Shown here in pieces: positions 23,318 to 33,496 of a stretch of 64,000 bases of DNA. The notes under the pieces are model-generated. The model was not told where the DNA came from. It worked only from the letters and a program-made list of their open reading frames with translations, and made no database searches. Position 1 is the stretch's first letter, and each line of letters starts with the position of its first letter. Position numbers and translations under genes: made by a program. Source of the DNA: Chromera velia (lineage: Eukaryota; Sar; Chromeraceae); contig JAHBMJ010002940.1 in the NCBI GenBank assembly GCA_018398765.1, forward strand, positions 39,461 through 103,460. The letters are read 5' to 3'.

Positions 23318-25126
23318 TTGAGACAGGCATACGAGGAGAGGAGACAACAGTTAGTCATGATAGAGAGAGCGCTGAGAAACGTGGTGACGAGAGAGCAATG
23401 GAAGGCAGAAAAGAGAAAGGTGGAGAACATAAGAGCCGAAATAAATGAAGGAGGCTGCTGGAAGGTGTGGAGGAGACTCGGTGAGGAAGACAGGAGGGCA
23501 GCACCAAGAAAAACAAAAGACAGCATGACGACCCAGCAGGTAGCAAAAGGTTTCAAACAAACGTACGAGCTGCCAAAGGAAGAGAAAGAAGAGAAAAAGA
23601 GGGAACGAGAAAGAAAAACGACAGTGAATAGAGCGCTTAAGGAGAAAAGATGGCACATAGCAGAGGAAAAGGAGGTAAAAAAGGCAATGAAAAGAGCAGA
23701 CAACCCCAGAAAGGCCAATGGGAAGGATGGAATGCCCCCAGGAATGCTGAAAACGATGGAAAAATTGACTAAGCTGGTATCTTTGTATGTTTTGTTAATT
23801 AATGTTGCATATTGTTTCGGCTGGTGGCCGAAAGGATGGAATGACTTGCCGGTGATGGCTCTTCCAAAACTGGGTAAGTCACTTGTACTAATTGAGGGAT
23901 GGAAGGGAGTGCACCTGGTGGTAGCAGATGCGAAATGGGGGGATATGATCATGAGAACGAAGGTGGAGAAGGAAGCTAGACAGACGCCATGGCAGTTCGC
24001 ATACAAGAAAAAGGCAGGCACATGCGATGCAATTTTTCTTTTACTGTTCGTTATTGCTCGAATAGAAGTGCTCAGTGTTGCCTTTGTTAACTTTACACGG
24101 GCTTTTGACGAAGTGAGGCTGGAAAAATTGAAAGAAAAATTGAGAAAGGCAGCGATGGAGGAAGGTCTGATTAGATAGGTTGAGGCCTCTCTGGAAAAAG
24201 TGAGGGTATGGGTGAAGAGAACGAGCATATGGTACCTGGAAAACAAGAGACTCAAGCAAAGAGGCCCGAGCGGCCCTTCTTTTTACTCTGTGTACACAAT
24301 GACTTGCCAGAGGAAGTAGGAAAGAGGAGAGGACAGAGACAACAGACCGATAGACAGAGGCCAAAGGTGCCGGCAGGAGAAAATGGGAGGTGGGTCGATT
24401 TCCTTGCCCCTCTGTTTGTAGATGACACAACACTCCTCGAATTCTCAGATAGACAGTTGAACCTTCTTCTTTTGAACCTTGTACCCTTTGCAAAACCTCT
24501 CCGTCTTCTATTTTCTGACAAGTCGAGATTGGTTTGGTTTGGCCGCATCGTATCAAGAGAGAAAGAAGAAGTTAGACTGCAACCAAGAGACCATGATGGA
24601 GGTGCGGTCAATCAAAGCAGAGAGATGTATGCAGGGACTGATAGGGAAGATAGGAAGGGAGGGAGGGATTCCACCCGCTGATTGCTTCAATATGTTTAAA
24701 CAGACAGTGCGCGCCATATGGTTATATGGATGCAAAATCCATGCATGCCCAGATAGTGCGTATGCAGAATTCAATGAGAAGCAAAAGAGATTTGTCAGGT
24801 TTGTTTTGCGTTTGAGAAAGAAAAAAAATTGTAACACGCTGATGATGGAAGGAGGTTTCATTCTAATCGATCTCAAAGTGGCTTCCAGAACGATCTGGGG
24901 GGCAAGAAAGGCTTTAAAGGAGAAAAGAGATGAAGCAGTAGGGCAGACAATCCTCATATGCCTGAGAGAGGGGGTAGAGAACGAAATGGGGGGGGGGAGA
25001 GGAATGTATCCTTTTCATCTTTTCCCTCATCTGAAGCAATGTACACAGGCACTCTACACAGACAGAAGAATGCACCCTTTTGCAAAAGAAAGACTAAAAG
25101 GAAGCGCAGGGCAGAGAGGAACATAG
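23318..25126 (+). pseudogene. LINE reverse transcriptase region, frame-broken
   Basis: RT landmarks are spread over three frames. The fingers region KANGKDGMPPGMLK lies near 23720. FVNFTRAFDEV lies near 24086; it corresponds to the FxDxxxAFD block with Asn in place of the first catalytic Asp. The palm motif LFVDDTTLLEFS lies near 24415. Thumb-region sequences IWLYGCKIHACPDSAYAEF and KRFVRFVLRLR lie near 24715-24815. Stops near 24176 and overlapping frames around 24479-24681 break it. The replaced Asp and the frame changes make this copy inactive. Confidence 0.8.
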
Positions 25127-25479
25127 GTAGTTAACGAAAGAGTGGACGGGATAGAGAGATGGCTGCTAAAGAGAACAAAAAATGAGCTAGACGAGAAAAG
25201 AGAGAGGCGTTTGTACATAGAATAGAAAGAAACACAAGAGAAAAGAGCAGTTAGGAGAAGGCAGAACTGACAGAAATGATAATAGCTAACATGCACAGAA
25301 AGGTCTTAAACGGAAACCGTCTCCACCTTTCTTTATTTGAAGACAGAGCAGGTAGAAAGGTTGGCTCGACAATGAAAATAGAGAGAGAGAGAATAAAGAG
25401 AGCCCCTTTTTGCTATACGAGAGTGGCACCATGATCGGAACACAGGAGGAGAGCAGCATGCAGGGTAAAAGACAGGGCT

Positions 25480-25992
25480 GTGGCTGCGACTCAGGGAAAA
25501 ATTCTGGTAAGGGGGGGAGAGAAGGTGCCGTTACAGAAAAGGACGTGCCAGTTCTATCGAGGGTGGTTGGGAATCAAGGTGGTGGAAGATGAAATCCATC
25601 TGATGACAGAATATCCTGTTTTTGACAGAGAGAGAGCAGAGATGTTCAGGAAGATAGAAGAGAAATGGGATAGTAAAATGGAAGAAAGAGCCAGAAAGGC
25701 AGCCACAGAAACAAAAAGGCTCAACAGAGAAGAGGGAAAAAGAGACAACTCGATGCTTTTCTGCTTTCTGTTAAATGAATGTCATGCCAGAGTGGATAAG
25801 TTTTTGGGATGGGCGTCATTCAGACGGAAGGTGTTTGAGGAGTGTCCAGGATGGTACGGACATATAGAGGGAGACGCTCTGGCGGCCAGACATACAGGAA
25901 TCACCGGAAGGCAGCGGGCGATCAAGAGACTAACAAAAGAATATAAGGAGACAATTGATAACTTAGAGACGACCGAAGGAGCATTAGGGTGA
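25480..25992 (+). pseudogene. LINE C-terminal region
   Basis: The frame reads CQFYRGWLGIKVVEDEIHLM, then YPVFDRERAEMFRK and ends in TKEYKETIDNLETTEGALG. The pattern of Cys, E.H and a following P.F...R is the usual terminal cysteine-histidine block of many LINE polyproteins, here with some cysteines lost. It lies just upstream of the 3' end of the element. Confidence 0.6.
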
Positions 25993-26369
25993 GGAAGGAG
26001 GGAGCCGCAGAAGAAGATTGATAAAGTAAACAAAGAGAGCGTGGAAACCCAAATCGCATGCCGTTTCAGATCGATTTTCAGGCCGAAAAGCTAACACGGA
26101 TCCTGAGCTGTGGCTCGAACAATAAACAATCATGCAGCAGCGGCCAGGGCAACAGACTCTGGCGGGTCCCGAGGGCGGGGTCTGATACCTCAGCTTAGGC
26201 TGGGGAACGCCCCGCCCTGCTAGCTCTGGCGACAGATAGACATAGCGGGAAGGCCCTAGGGCGGAACATATCAATCAATCAATCAATCAAATCAATCAAT
26301 CAATCAAATCAATAGTTCCAGTATAAAAAATTAGTAACTCTCAATTTTTTAGTGCCACTGACTCTAAAT

Positions 26370-26417
26370 GTTCATATAATTTGATAGACATAGCAGGAAG
26401 GCCCTAGGGCGGAACAT

Positions 26418-26463
<46 letters not shown>

Positions 26464-26465
26464 TT
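26370..26465 (+). mobile_element. Second 5'-truncated LINE 3' end
   Basis: ATAGACATAGCAGGAAGGCC plus GGCGGAACATATC and an (ATCA)n run repeats the terminal ~40 bp and tail of the LINE ending near 26300. It differs by at least one base and has a longer tail, so it is a separate truncated insertion or a duplicated end. Confidence 0.7.
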
Positions 26466-26879
26466 GTTTTTAGAGATAAATTAGAGTCTAATGACTGCGG
26501 CTAGAGGCTAGTGAGGCTAAGTGAGCCTCTGTCTAATCCGTACACAAAAGTTTAGCTCCAAACTCCATGTATTTTTTTCACTAGACTATAGGTACCAATT
26601 TTTCAAAATTGGGAGTTACTGCCGGACCAGTGCCGGTAAAAAATTGGTAGTACTACCAATTCGACTCCCAATTCATTAGGGCACGCAAGCAGGCAACTGA
26701 TAACGCAGTCGAAACATTTCTCTTCTGCTCCTTTCCCCATGCCTCACTCGGCCTCACTGACCCCCGTAATCGTGCCGAACAAACCCCGCAGGCACATACG
26801 CGTGCTATAATGGTTCTTATATATATAGGCTGTCTGATCACGACAAAGATTGACACAGACTGGAACCGGACTGGAACAC

Positions 26880-27370
26880 AGACTGCAAAATCCGTCACCA
26901 TCTTTCTGATCTCCTTTTTTCCACGCGACCGGTCGAGTTGCCATCTTCTTCTCTGCCTCTCTTTGCTTTCTCCTCTCTTTTTCTTTTCGCTGCTCTTCTT
27001 CCTCTTCCTTTCTTTTCTTTTCTTCTTTTTCTTTTCTGTCCGTCTCCCTCTCTTGTCGAAATCCGGGAACATCCGTTGCAGCGCTTCAAACAGCGCATCC
27101 CGTCTCCTTTCCTGCTCACCAGCAGAGAGACGTGGCATCCCGAGGATTGTCTCTGCGACCTCATCTCTCTCTCCCTTTTTCTCTTCCTCCATCCTACAGA
27201 GGTACTCTCTGACGTAATGCACTGTTTCGAGATTCACCCCCTCCCCAAGATATACAGAAAGACGCCCCCCCCGTGTCCCCCTTCCCCCGACCACCGCAAT
27301 CTGGACCTTTTCCCCTTCTTTATTATCGCCCTTCTTCCAAATCACCGGCCGAGTGGCCATTTTCTTTCTC
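26880..27370 (-). CDS. Unrecognised minus-strand frame with duplicated MATRPV start
   Basis: The frame starting near 27364 reads MATRPVIWKKGDNKEGEKVQ, continues through VGGRGTRGGRLSVYLGEGVN and ETILGMPRLSAGEQERRRD and ends in a Lys/Arg-rich tail. A second start-like sequence, MATRPVAWKKGDQKDGDGF, lies about 430 bp downstream near 26944 in another frame, so the 5' part has been duplicated. I do not recognise the protein. Its position at the end of the LINE segment and its basic tail allow an ORF1 of an element in reverse orientation; a host gene is equally possible. Confidence 0.3.
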
Positions 27371-27800
27371 TCTGTCTCTTCCTTTCTTTTCTTTTTTTCT
27401 GTTTCTTTCCTCTCCTTCTTTCGCTCTTTTCGCTCCTGTGCTGCAGGACGTACGTAGGGTCGCAAAAGCGCACGAGAGGAGAAGACCGGTTCTACGTACG
27501 GTAGGGACATGCAGAGAGAATGCATGCGTGCAACAAAACACCGCAATGGAGTGAAATCGTCTGAATGAGATGGCTTTGTTTCCGTGCACAACTCCGCTTG
27601 TTTCCATGCTTCAGGATCTGTTGACATTGCAATGAAAAGTGACCAAGAAGTTTCTGAGGCAGCACCATCACAGCATCCACAAGAGAAAAACGCTAGAAAG
27701 AAACGAAAAAAAAATTAACACCCGAACAAAACATTTGACATCGACACAGGCTTGTAACTCGACTTGGCAATGCGATGTGTTTGATCAGGTATGCTATAGG

Positions 27801-27866
27801 CGGCCATGCATAGGGAAAGAAAGAGAGCAGCAGCGGCCATGCATAGGGAAAGAAAGAGAGCAGCAG
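27801..27866. repeat. Perfect 33-bp tandem duplication
   Basis: CGGCCATGCATAGGGAAAGA and its continuation to CAGCAG occur twice back to back (27801-27833 and 27834-27866). The copies are identical, so the event is young. It lies just beyond the last exon I can place in the minus-strand gene. Confidence 0.95.
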
Positions 27867-27889
27867 CGACGATAATTCTTTTGACGTAC

Positions 27890-29502
27890 CTCTTTTCTCT
27901 GAATGCCTCCCACTCAATCTGGCCGAGACAGACGGCCTGACAGGCCGCCGCGGCTGAGAGGCCCCAGCTGCACTCCATTCACTCACTCACTCACTCACTT
28001 ACTCATTCATGCCCAACATCCACATCGGGGTACACACAGGCGGTACCTACCGCTCCATCCAAGGCATCCTCCATTTCCCCTGTCTGACTGTACGTCAAAC
28101 GGGAAGTAAAAAGCATCGAGGAGACCACGGACCGGCTGCCTTCCTTTCTTTCACAAATTCACATTCAATTATATATAACTGCAGCTAGGTGGCGCAGTCT
28201 GACGGGGCCGGCGGGAGGCAAGAACAGAAGAGCCCAAATGAAGCCGAGAGAGAGAGAGACTCACACGCCAATGCCCAGACCCCCCCCTCTGACCTGATGG
28301 CCCTCCAGGTGCCAGAGCAGACTGGGGCGGTGTCTGTTGGGGTGCAGGCAAGCCCCCCGGAGTCTGTTGCGGCTGCTGCTGAGGGGGCATGGAGGGCATC
28401 ACTGGGGGGGGGGCAGCTGAGTAGGCCGACGCGCCACCAGCAGAGGCCATCTGGAGATGAGGAGGAATGAATGCATGGAGAATGAAGCAGGGTGAGAGTG
28501 AGAGTGAGGAAATGAAGAAGCGTACAGAGAAATGACAGATAGAATGAAAGAACCGCATCAAGGACCAGGAAGAACAAAGTGAAGAAAGATGTCTAGCCGC
28601 AAGGCAACCAAAGGAGACGACAAGAGAAGATATGGAAAGTTGTTCAGCCTTTAAATTTGTCTCTTTTTCTCACGACACACACGCACCCTTCAATCAATCC
28701 AACATTCCATCCATGGACTTACTTACCGGAGGCATGGCACCTGTCCCATTGGGAGCCTTTGACGTACCTATTCTTTTGACGTACCTCTCCTCTCTGAATG
28801 CCTCCCACTGCGTCTCGCCGAGACAGACGACCTGACGGGCTGCCGCGGCTGGGACTCAGGTTCCTCAACCATCTGCAAGACGACCGACAGACACAGAGAC
28901 CATTTCACTTCTTCGTTCCGTCATTCTTTCGCCTATTCTCATCCTCTTTTCCAGATCCCGACTCCCCATGTCCCCCCTTCCCCCTTCTCTTCTTGTGGTT
29001 TTTTTTGCGACACCCGTTTCTCCCGTTTACATCACATCTAAAATGAGAGAGGGAGGGGGGAGGGGGGGGAGGACCAAGCCCAGACAGCAAAGAGGGAGGA
29101 AAGAAAATTTGATACATGCCTTTTGATTCAGACTGACAGACCCACCCTCGCTGACGGGGGGAGTGCTTTTGGGGGCGAGAAGAACTGAAAAGACTGCCCA
29201 TGCGGGCCGGAAGAAACGTGTGCCGCGGTCCCCCCCCCTGCCCCCTGCGACACTTCCCCCGCATCTGCCCTCCCGCCCCGTTTTTTCCCCTGTCGCTGTG
29301 CCAGACTTTCTTTCAGCACCATGAGCTGTCCCTCTATCACTTCACGCACTCCCTGCATGGAGAGCCTGCACCGCCGAGAAAGGGGCACAGGGAAGAGAGG
29401 AGACGGGGGCCAATGGTGGCTCAAGCACGTATGAGAGATCGAGGATATTCGGGAGGGTATAAAGAGACGAAATCACTTTTGCCCCACACGTGAACACCGG
29501 TG

Positions 29503-29552
<50 letters not shown>

Positions 29553-29613
29553 CAGAGAGAAAGAGAGAGAGAGAAAGAGAGAGAAAGAGAAAGAGAGAGA
29601 AAGAGAGAGACAG

Positions 29614-29650
<37 letters not shown>

Positions 29651-29675
29651 AAGAGAGAGAAAGGGAGAGAAAGAA

Positions 29676-29724
<49 letters not shown>

Positions 29725-29753
29725 AAGAGAGAGAAAGAGAGAGAAAGAGAGAG

Positions 29754-29804
<51 letters not shown>

Positions 29805-31060
29805 CACACACAGAGACCAAATCAGACACAAAACGAATCTCCGATCAAAGTGAAGACAACCAGAAAAACAAAAAGAAGACCAACGAACCGACCTGCGTCT
29901 CTCTCTCCAGATCTTCGTCCGACTGCCCCTCTGCCGCCCTCCCTGCTGCCTCCTTGCTCTCCTCCGCCCTATTCTTTCTGCCACTCCGAGTCGTTGTCGT
30001 TCAGAAGACTGGAGATGTCCTCCTCAACTCCGTTCCTGGCCACCACGGGGGTCCTCGACCACAGGCCGGCAGCTGGTCCTGCATGCGAGCACATCGTTAT
30101 GGAAGCAGAAATTACCGTTGCAGGAACGCAGACAGGGGAGAGAGGGAGACGCAAAAGGATCGAAGGGGATTGATTAAGGCAAAGAGGCAAGAATTTCCTT
30201 TTTTCGGACAGGCAGACTGATCGAGAGCAACACTCAGAAGGAAACTCATTCCGGTAGAAGAAGGTCCACAAGACAATTGAAGAGAAACACACAAACCGGA
30301 GCCAGAGAGCAGACTGCAGACTGGAGCTAAGTGGGGCAGTCTGACGGGGCCGGCGGGAGGCAAGAACAGAAGAGACGAAATGAAGCCAAGACGGGAAGAC
30401 AACAAATTACAGGTCGTCACATGTCTATCAAGTCATTGAGCCTTCTTTTTTCAAGAGTTCTTTCTTTGCGTGCTTTGCCCACCAACTGCCAGGTCCCTCG
30501 CGGTCTTCCAGACGATTCTGCTCTCTCTGCACGGCTCTCTAGGAGGAAGGACTGAGCTCTCTAAAACAGACAATCAACGCAGAACGATCGAAAGAATAAC
30601 AAAACAGAACAGCACGACCAGACGGACAGACCAGCTGCAGCCAGATCGTCCTTCTGGAGGATCTCCTTCATGATCGAGGACATCATGTTGTCACGGGATC
30701 CGATCTCGTTAAGAAAACGTTGGCCTACCACCTGAGGCAAGCAGAGACGCAAGGAAGAAAGGGGCCTGGGCTTGAGTTTAAAAGACAACGACGGATTCCG
30801 AATCGGAAAGCGTGGCGGGGTGGGCCGGTCGCATGCTTGAAGAGAGGGCAAACAGGTGAGACAGAGGAAACAATGCGCGCCGTTAGGGTATCTTGCGACT
30901 GTTCTTTCCCTTTATTCCCTTCAAGTTTGCACCCCCCCGAGAGGGGAAAAGAGGAGCAAGCCCAGAAAGGAGGGAGGAAAGAAGCGTCTGAATCACCATA
31001 GTGGCAGGCAGGCAGGCAGACAGACCTGTTCTCGTTCCTCCAAGAGAGGCGCTTGAAGCA
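27890..31060 (-). CDS. Unrecognised multi-exon gene with two candidate ultra-short introns
   Basis: Exons on the minus strand with closing phases: 31060-31026 (LQAPLLEEREQ), 30731-30632 (QRFLNEIGSRDNMMSSIMKE), 30078-29985 (SRTPVVARNGVEEDISSLLN), 29968-29893 (EESKEAAGRAAEGQSDEDLE), 29352-29146 (VREVIEGQLMVLKESLAQRQ), 28872-28785 (VEEPESQPRQPV, RHSERR), 28767-28727 (APNGTGAMPP), 28450-28294 (Pro/Gln-rich, PPQQQPQQTPGG) and 27967-27890 (SQPRRPVRPSV, RHSEKR). The pieces at 30078/29968 and 28872/28767 are separated by only 16 and 17 nt; without removing these the frame meets a stop. Exons 28872-28785 and 27967-27890 are clearly duplicates. No domain is recognised; the tail is disordered. 5' and 3' ends are not placed. 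A decayed gene with two small insertions is the alternative. Confidence 0.5.
29500..29815. repeat. (CA)n then long (GA)n/(GAAA)n tract inside an intron
   Basis: A CA run (29502-29534) passes into about 280 bp of GA and GAAA repeats. Seen on the transcribed minus strand this is a (CT)n(GT)n intronic tract. It sits in the intron between the exons ending at 29893 and starting at 29352. Confidence 0.95.
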
Positions 31061-31331
31061 CTGAGGACGGGACAGACACAGAACAGTTGCTGGCTCCTGA
31101 GGATGGCGTTCGGACCAGAAAAAATCGACCCCCGCCTCCGACAACCATCTGCAAGACGGCCGACAGATACAGAGACCTTCCAACAAGTTCCGACATTCTT
31201 TCCCTCATAATGGTTTTCTTCTTCTTTTCGGGATCCCGACTCCCCATGTCCTCCCTTCCCCCTTCTCTTCTTGTGCCACTGGTTTTCTTTGCGACACACG
31301 TCTCTCCCTTTGACTTAACACCCAGAATTCA

Positions 31332-31367
<36 letters not shown>

Positions 31368-31688
31368 ATATACAACGTCGGCGCTGCTCAATCGCAAAGT
31401 GAAGAAAGAGACCCAGGAGAGAGATCGAAAGCCCGAGACAGATCGACAGAGAGGCCCAGAACTTGGGCCCTTCTCGCGTGATTTCCCGGCCCTCATACAG
31501 CAACAGCCACATAGTACACACATTCGAGAAGGCACTTAACTCCGACCACAACTAAAGAGAGGGAGAGAAACGCATAGACACCAGAGAAGGAAGAAAAAAA
31601 GGAGGCAACAAAGAGTGCTCACAAAAGATGAGCTGCTGGGCAGCAGCCACGGGTCTGTCCCCTCATTCTCCTTCTGCTTCTCTTCCTG

Positions 31689-31729
<41 letters not shown>

Positions 31730-33496
31730 GTGCAGCAGCAGCTGGAGCAGCAATACAACGAACGCCTCACAGGCGCAAAAACACCTAGCGGAAAAACAGG
31801 AGAAATCAGGAGAAGAGAAAGTCCAGAGCGAAGATGACGAGAGAAAGAAAGGGCAAATCTGTCTGTCTTTCCCTCGCTGCATCCTTGTTTCTCTCCTTTC
31901 TCTTGCTTTTTCCTCTGTTCTGATTGTTTGCCCTCTTGGGAACCATGTTTCGTCTGCATTGTCGTGTTGTTTCTTCAAGACTGTGCCTCTGTACATACGT
32001 AGAGAACATGCATACATAGAGAGCACGCACATGTGAATCAAGTGAGCGTTTGGAGAGAAGGACGAACCAATCTCTTCGTTGCCCCGATTCCCATCCCTTC
32101 TTGCAGCTGTCCCCTCCTCAACTCCAGTCACACCTCCAGTCACACCGAGGGCAGTCAGCGAACCTACTATCGGCGTTGCCATCGACTGTGTTCGTAGAAG
32201 AGCCCCCCGCATCCTTGTACTACCCCCTCCAGCGCCCCCCCAACAGGGACAAGGGTTTTTCGTCCCCTCGTAGGAGTCACCAAACCGGCGGCGGCTGTTG
32301 CTGGCGCCTCCTGCATGGAACCCCCTTGGATGGAGGATGAACGACCGACTCGCGCACATTGTCGGGAGGGAGGGGCGTTGCAAATCCTTGGACGTTGGAG
32401 TGGACTCGTAAGGGGTGGCAGGTGCCTGTGGGCACGCAGCAGAACAGAAATGGGAGACGGAAGCTGCATCGAAGCAAGAAAGAACCGCAAACGAGGCACA
32501 AGCCAACACATAGAAAAGACTGCGCAAATAATTCACTCTCATCTCTCCCAACTGACCATCATCGACAGACTTCTGTTTTGCGAAGGAGACCGTCTGACCA
32601 TGATCTCCAAGACGAACAGGTCTGCTTGTGGGGATACGGTTCTATATAGGATACGTACGGTTGTTGTCCATTCCTTTTTATAGAAATTTTCCAAGTCGAC
32701 TAGTTCATTTGTGTCCCATTTCCTTTCTGCAGGTTCACTCACAGGGAACGTGATCTCGCTGCAGATGCACACTTCAGAGGTAGCGGTGGTTCAAATATTA
32801 AATGCAATTGATGCTTCATTGCTAGCTTCATTGTTGGGTGGGTTGGCATTCGCAGCAAAACTTCGCTTCCCAATTAAGAGAGACGCCGCGCTGAGAGGCG
32901 CAACTGCATGCATGAAAACAATGGCCCCCATGCATTATAGCCCCATGCATGCATGCAGCCCCATGCATGCATGCATGCATGCATGCCGGCCGGCCGGCCG
33001 GCATGCCGTGGCCCCCGAGCCACGCGGTATCTGCATGTGCATGCATGGTGCATGCATGCATGGCCCAATTAAACTCATGCACGCATGTAAAAAATGTTAC
33101 TGACCTCTATATATGTATTGAGTGCATGCAGAAAAAGATCGGTCCGGAGAGATGTTCGATCGTGGAAATTGTCGATCACGCTGCGAAGAGGTGTCCATAG
33201 ACGGCCTAGCTTCCATCGTATGCGAGCACTGGAGGCACAGAGAACCTCTCTTCTGCCAACTCACGTGCAAGCTTTCTGTTGTTGTCCCAGCCTCTCGGTC
33301 GATCTGCAAGCTTGGTATACACATTTCTCGACTTCAACTGCGAACCTGTTCACACGTGCGGCACATCAATCCAAAAGCAAGCACACGTGAGTGCACACCT
33401 TACGAAGGCCTGTCTGCGTTCCCTTCTTCATTTCCCTTCCTTGCTTCCATCTCCGTAAGCGAGCACCAGGCAAGAAGAGAAAAAACTAGAGGTAAA
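31061..33496. other. Complex region, possible further exons of the minus-strand gene
   Basis: About 180 bp at 31135-31320 repeats 28865-29040 (CATCTGCAAGACGGCCGACA, then a CTTCCCCCTTCTCTTCTTGT block), so an acceptor plus intron stretch has been duplicated. Near 32410-32060, minus-strand segments EAPATAAAGL and SMATPIVGSLTALGV can be joined in phase by an 87-nt intron with GT-AG ends, suggesting upstream exons. I could not connect them to the exons below 31060. GA/CA tracts lie at 31333-31365 and 31688-31730. On plus, a Gln-rich stretch near 31730 (QQQLEQQYNE) is not supported by splice sites. Confidence 0.3.
32895..33070. repeat. Palindromic GCATGC / GCCGGC block
   Basis: Runs of GCATGCAT flank CCGGCCGGCCGGCCGG at about 32984-33001, with further CATGCATG at 33040-33062. 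The whole block is nearly self-complementary and rich in alternating purine-pyrimidine. It lies about 430 bp upstream of the SHIPPO gene start. Any role is unknown. Confidence 0.85.

Larger units (their letters stand above)
19100..26310 (+). mobile_element. Near full-length degenerate LINE with APE endonuclease, RT and (ATCA)n tail
   Basis: The order is a coiled-coil/basic first ORF region (19199-21515), a (TTC)n tract, an apurinic-type endonuclease (21802-22848), a reverse transcriptase in several frames (23318-25126) and a C-terminal region with conserved Cys/His (25480-25992). It ends in GGGCGGAACATATCAATCAA, an ATCA-repeat tail typical of LINEs that end in short tandem repeats. The endonuclease frame is intact, while the ORF1 and RT regions change frame or hit stops several times, so this copy is dead. 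Two further fragments of the same 3' end lie at 16528-16580 (inverted) and about 26370-26465. Confidence 0.85.
16357..26690. mobile_element. ~10.3-kb segment bounded by inverted arms (composite element)
   Basis: The left arm (16357-16490) and right arm (26582-26690) are inverted copies. Both carry GAATTGGTAGTACTACCAAT, a shared TAACTCCCAATTTTGAAA block and TTGGTACCTATAG. The outer edges of the arms read AATTGGGAGTCGAATTGG-like. More AATTGGTAGT-type motifs occur at 26320-26365. No transposase of its own is recognisable; the interior is occupied by a smaller inverted-repeat element, a CACT array and a LINE. It is either a large non-autonomous TIR element later invaded by the LINE, or two separate copies of a palindromic repeat. 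Confidence 0.5.

Noticed and set aside
29421-30173. 227-aa and 187-aa frames of Arg/Glu or Ser/Leu
   Set aside because: They translate a (GA)n tract in an intron; only the short ends near 29893-30078 have coding features.
31619-32551. 310-aa minus-strand frame taken as a single-exon protein
   Set aside because: It runs through GA/CA microsatellites and mixes plausible and implausible segments; only parts near 32060-32410 look exon-like, and they join in phase by a short intron instead.
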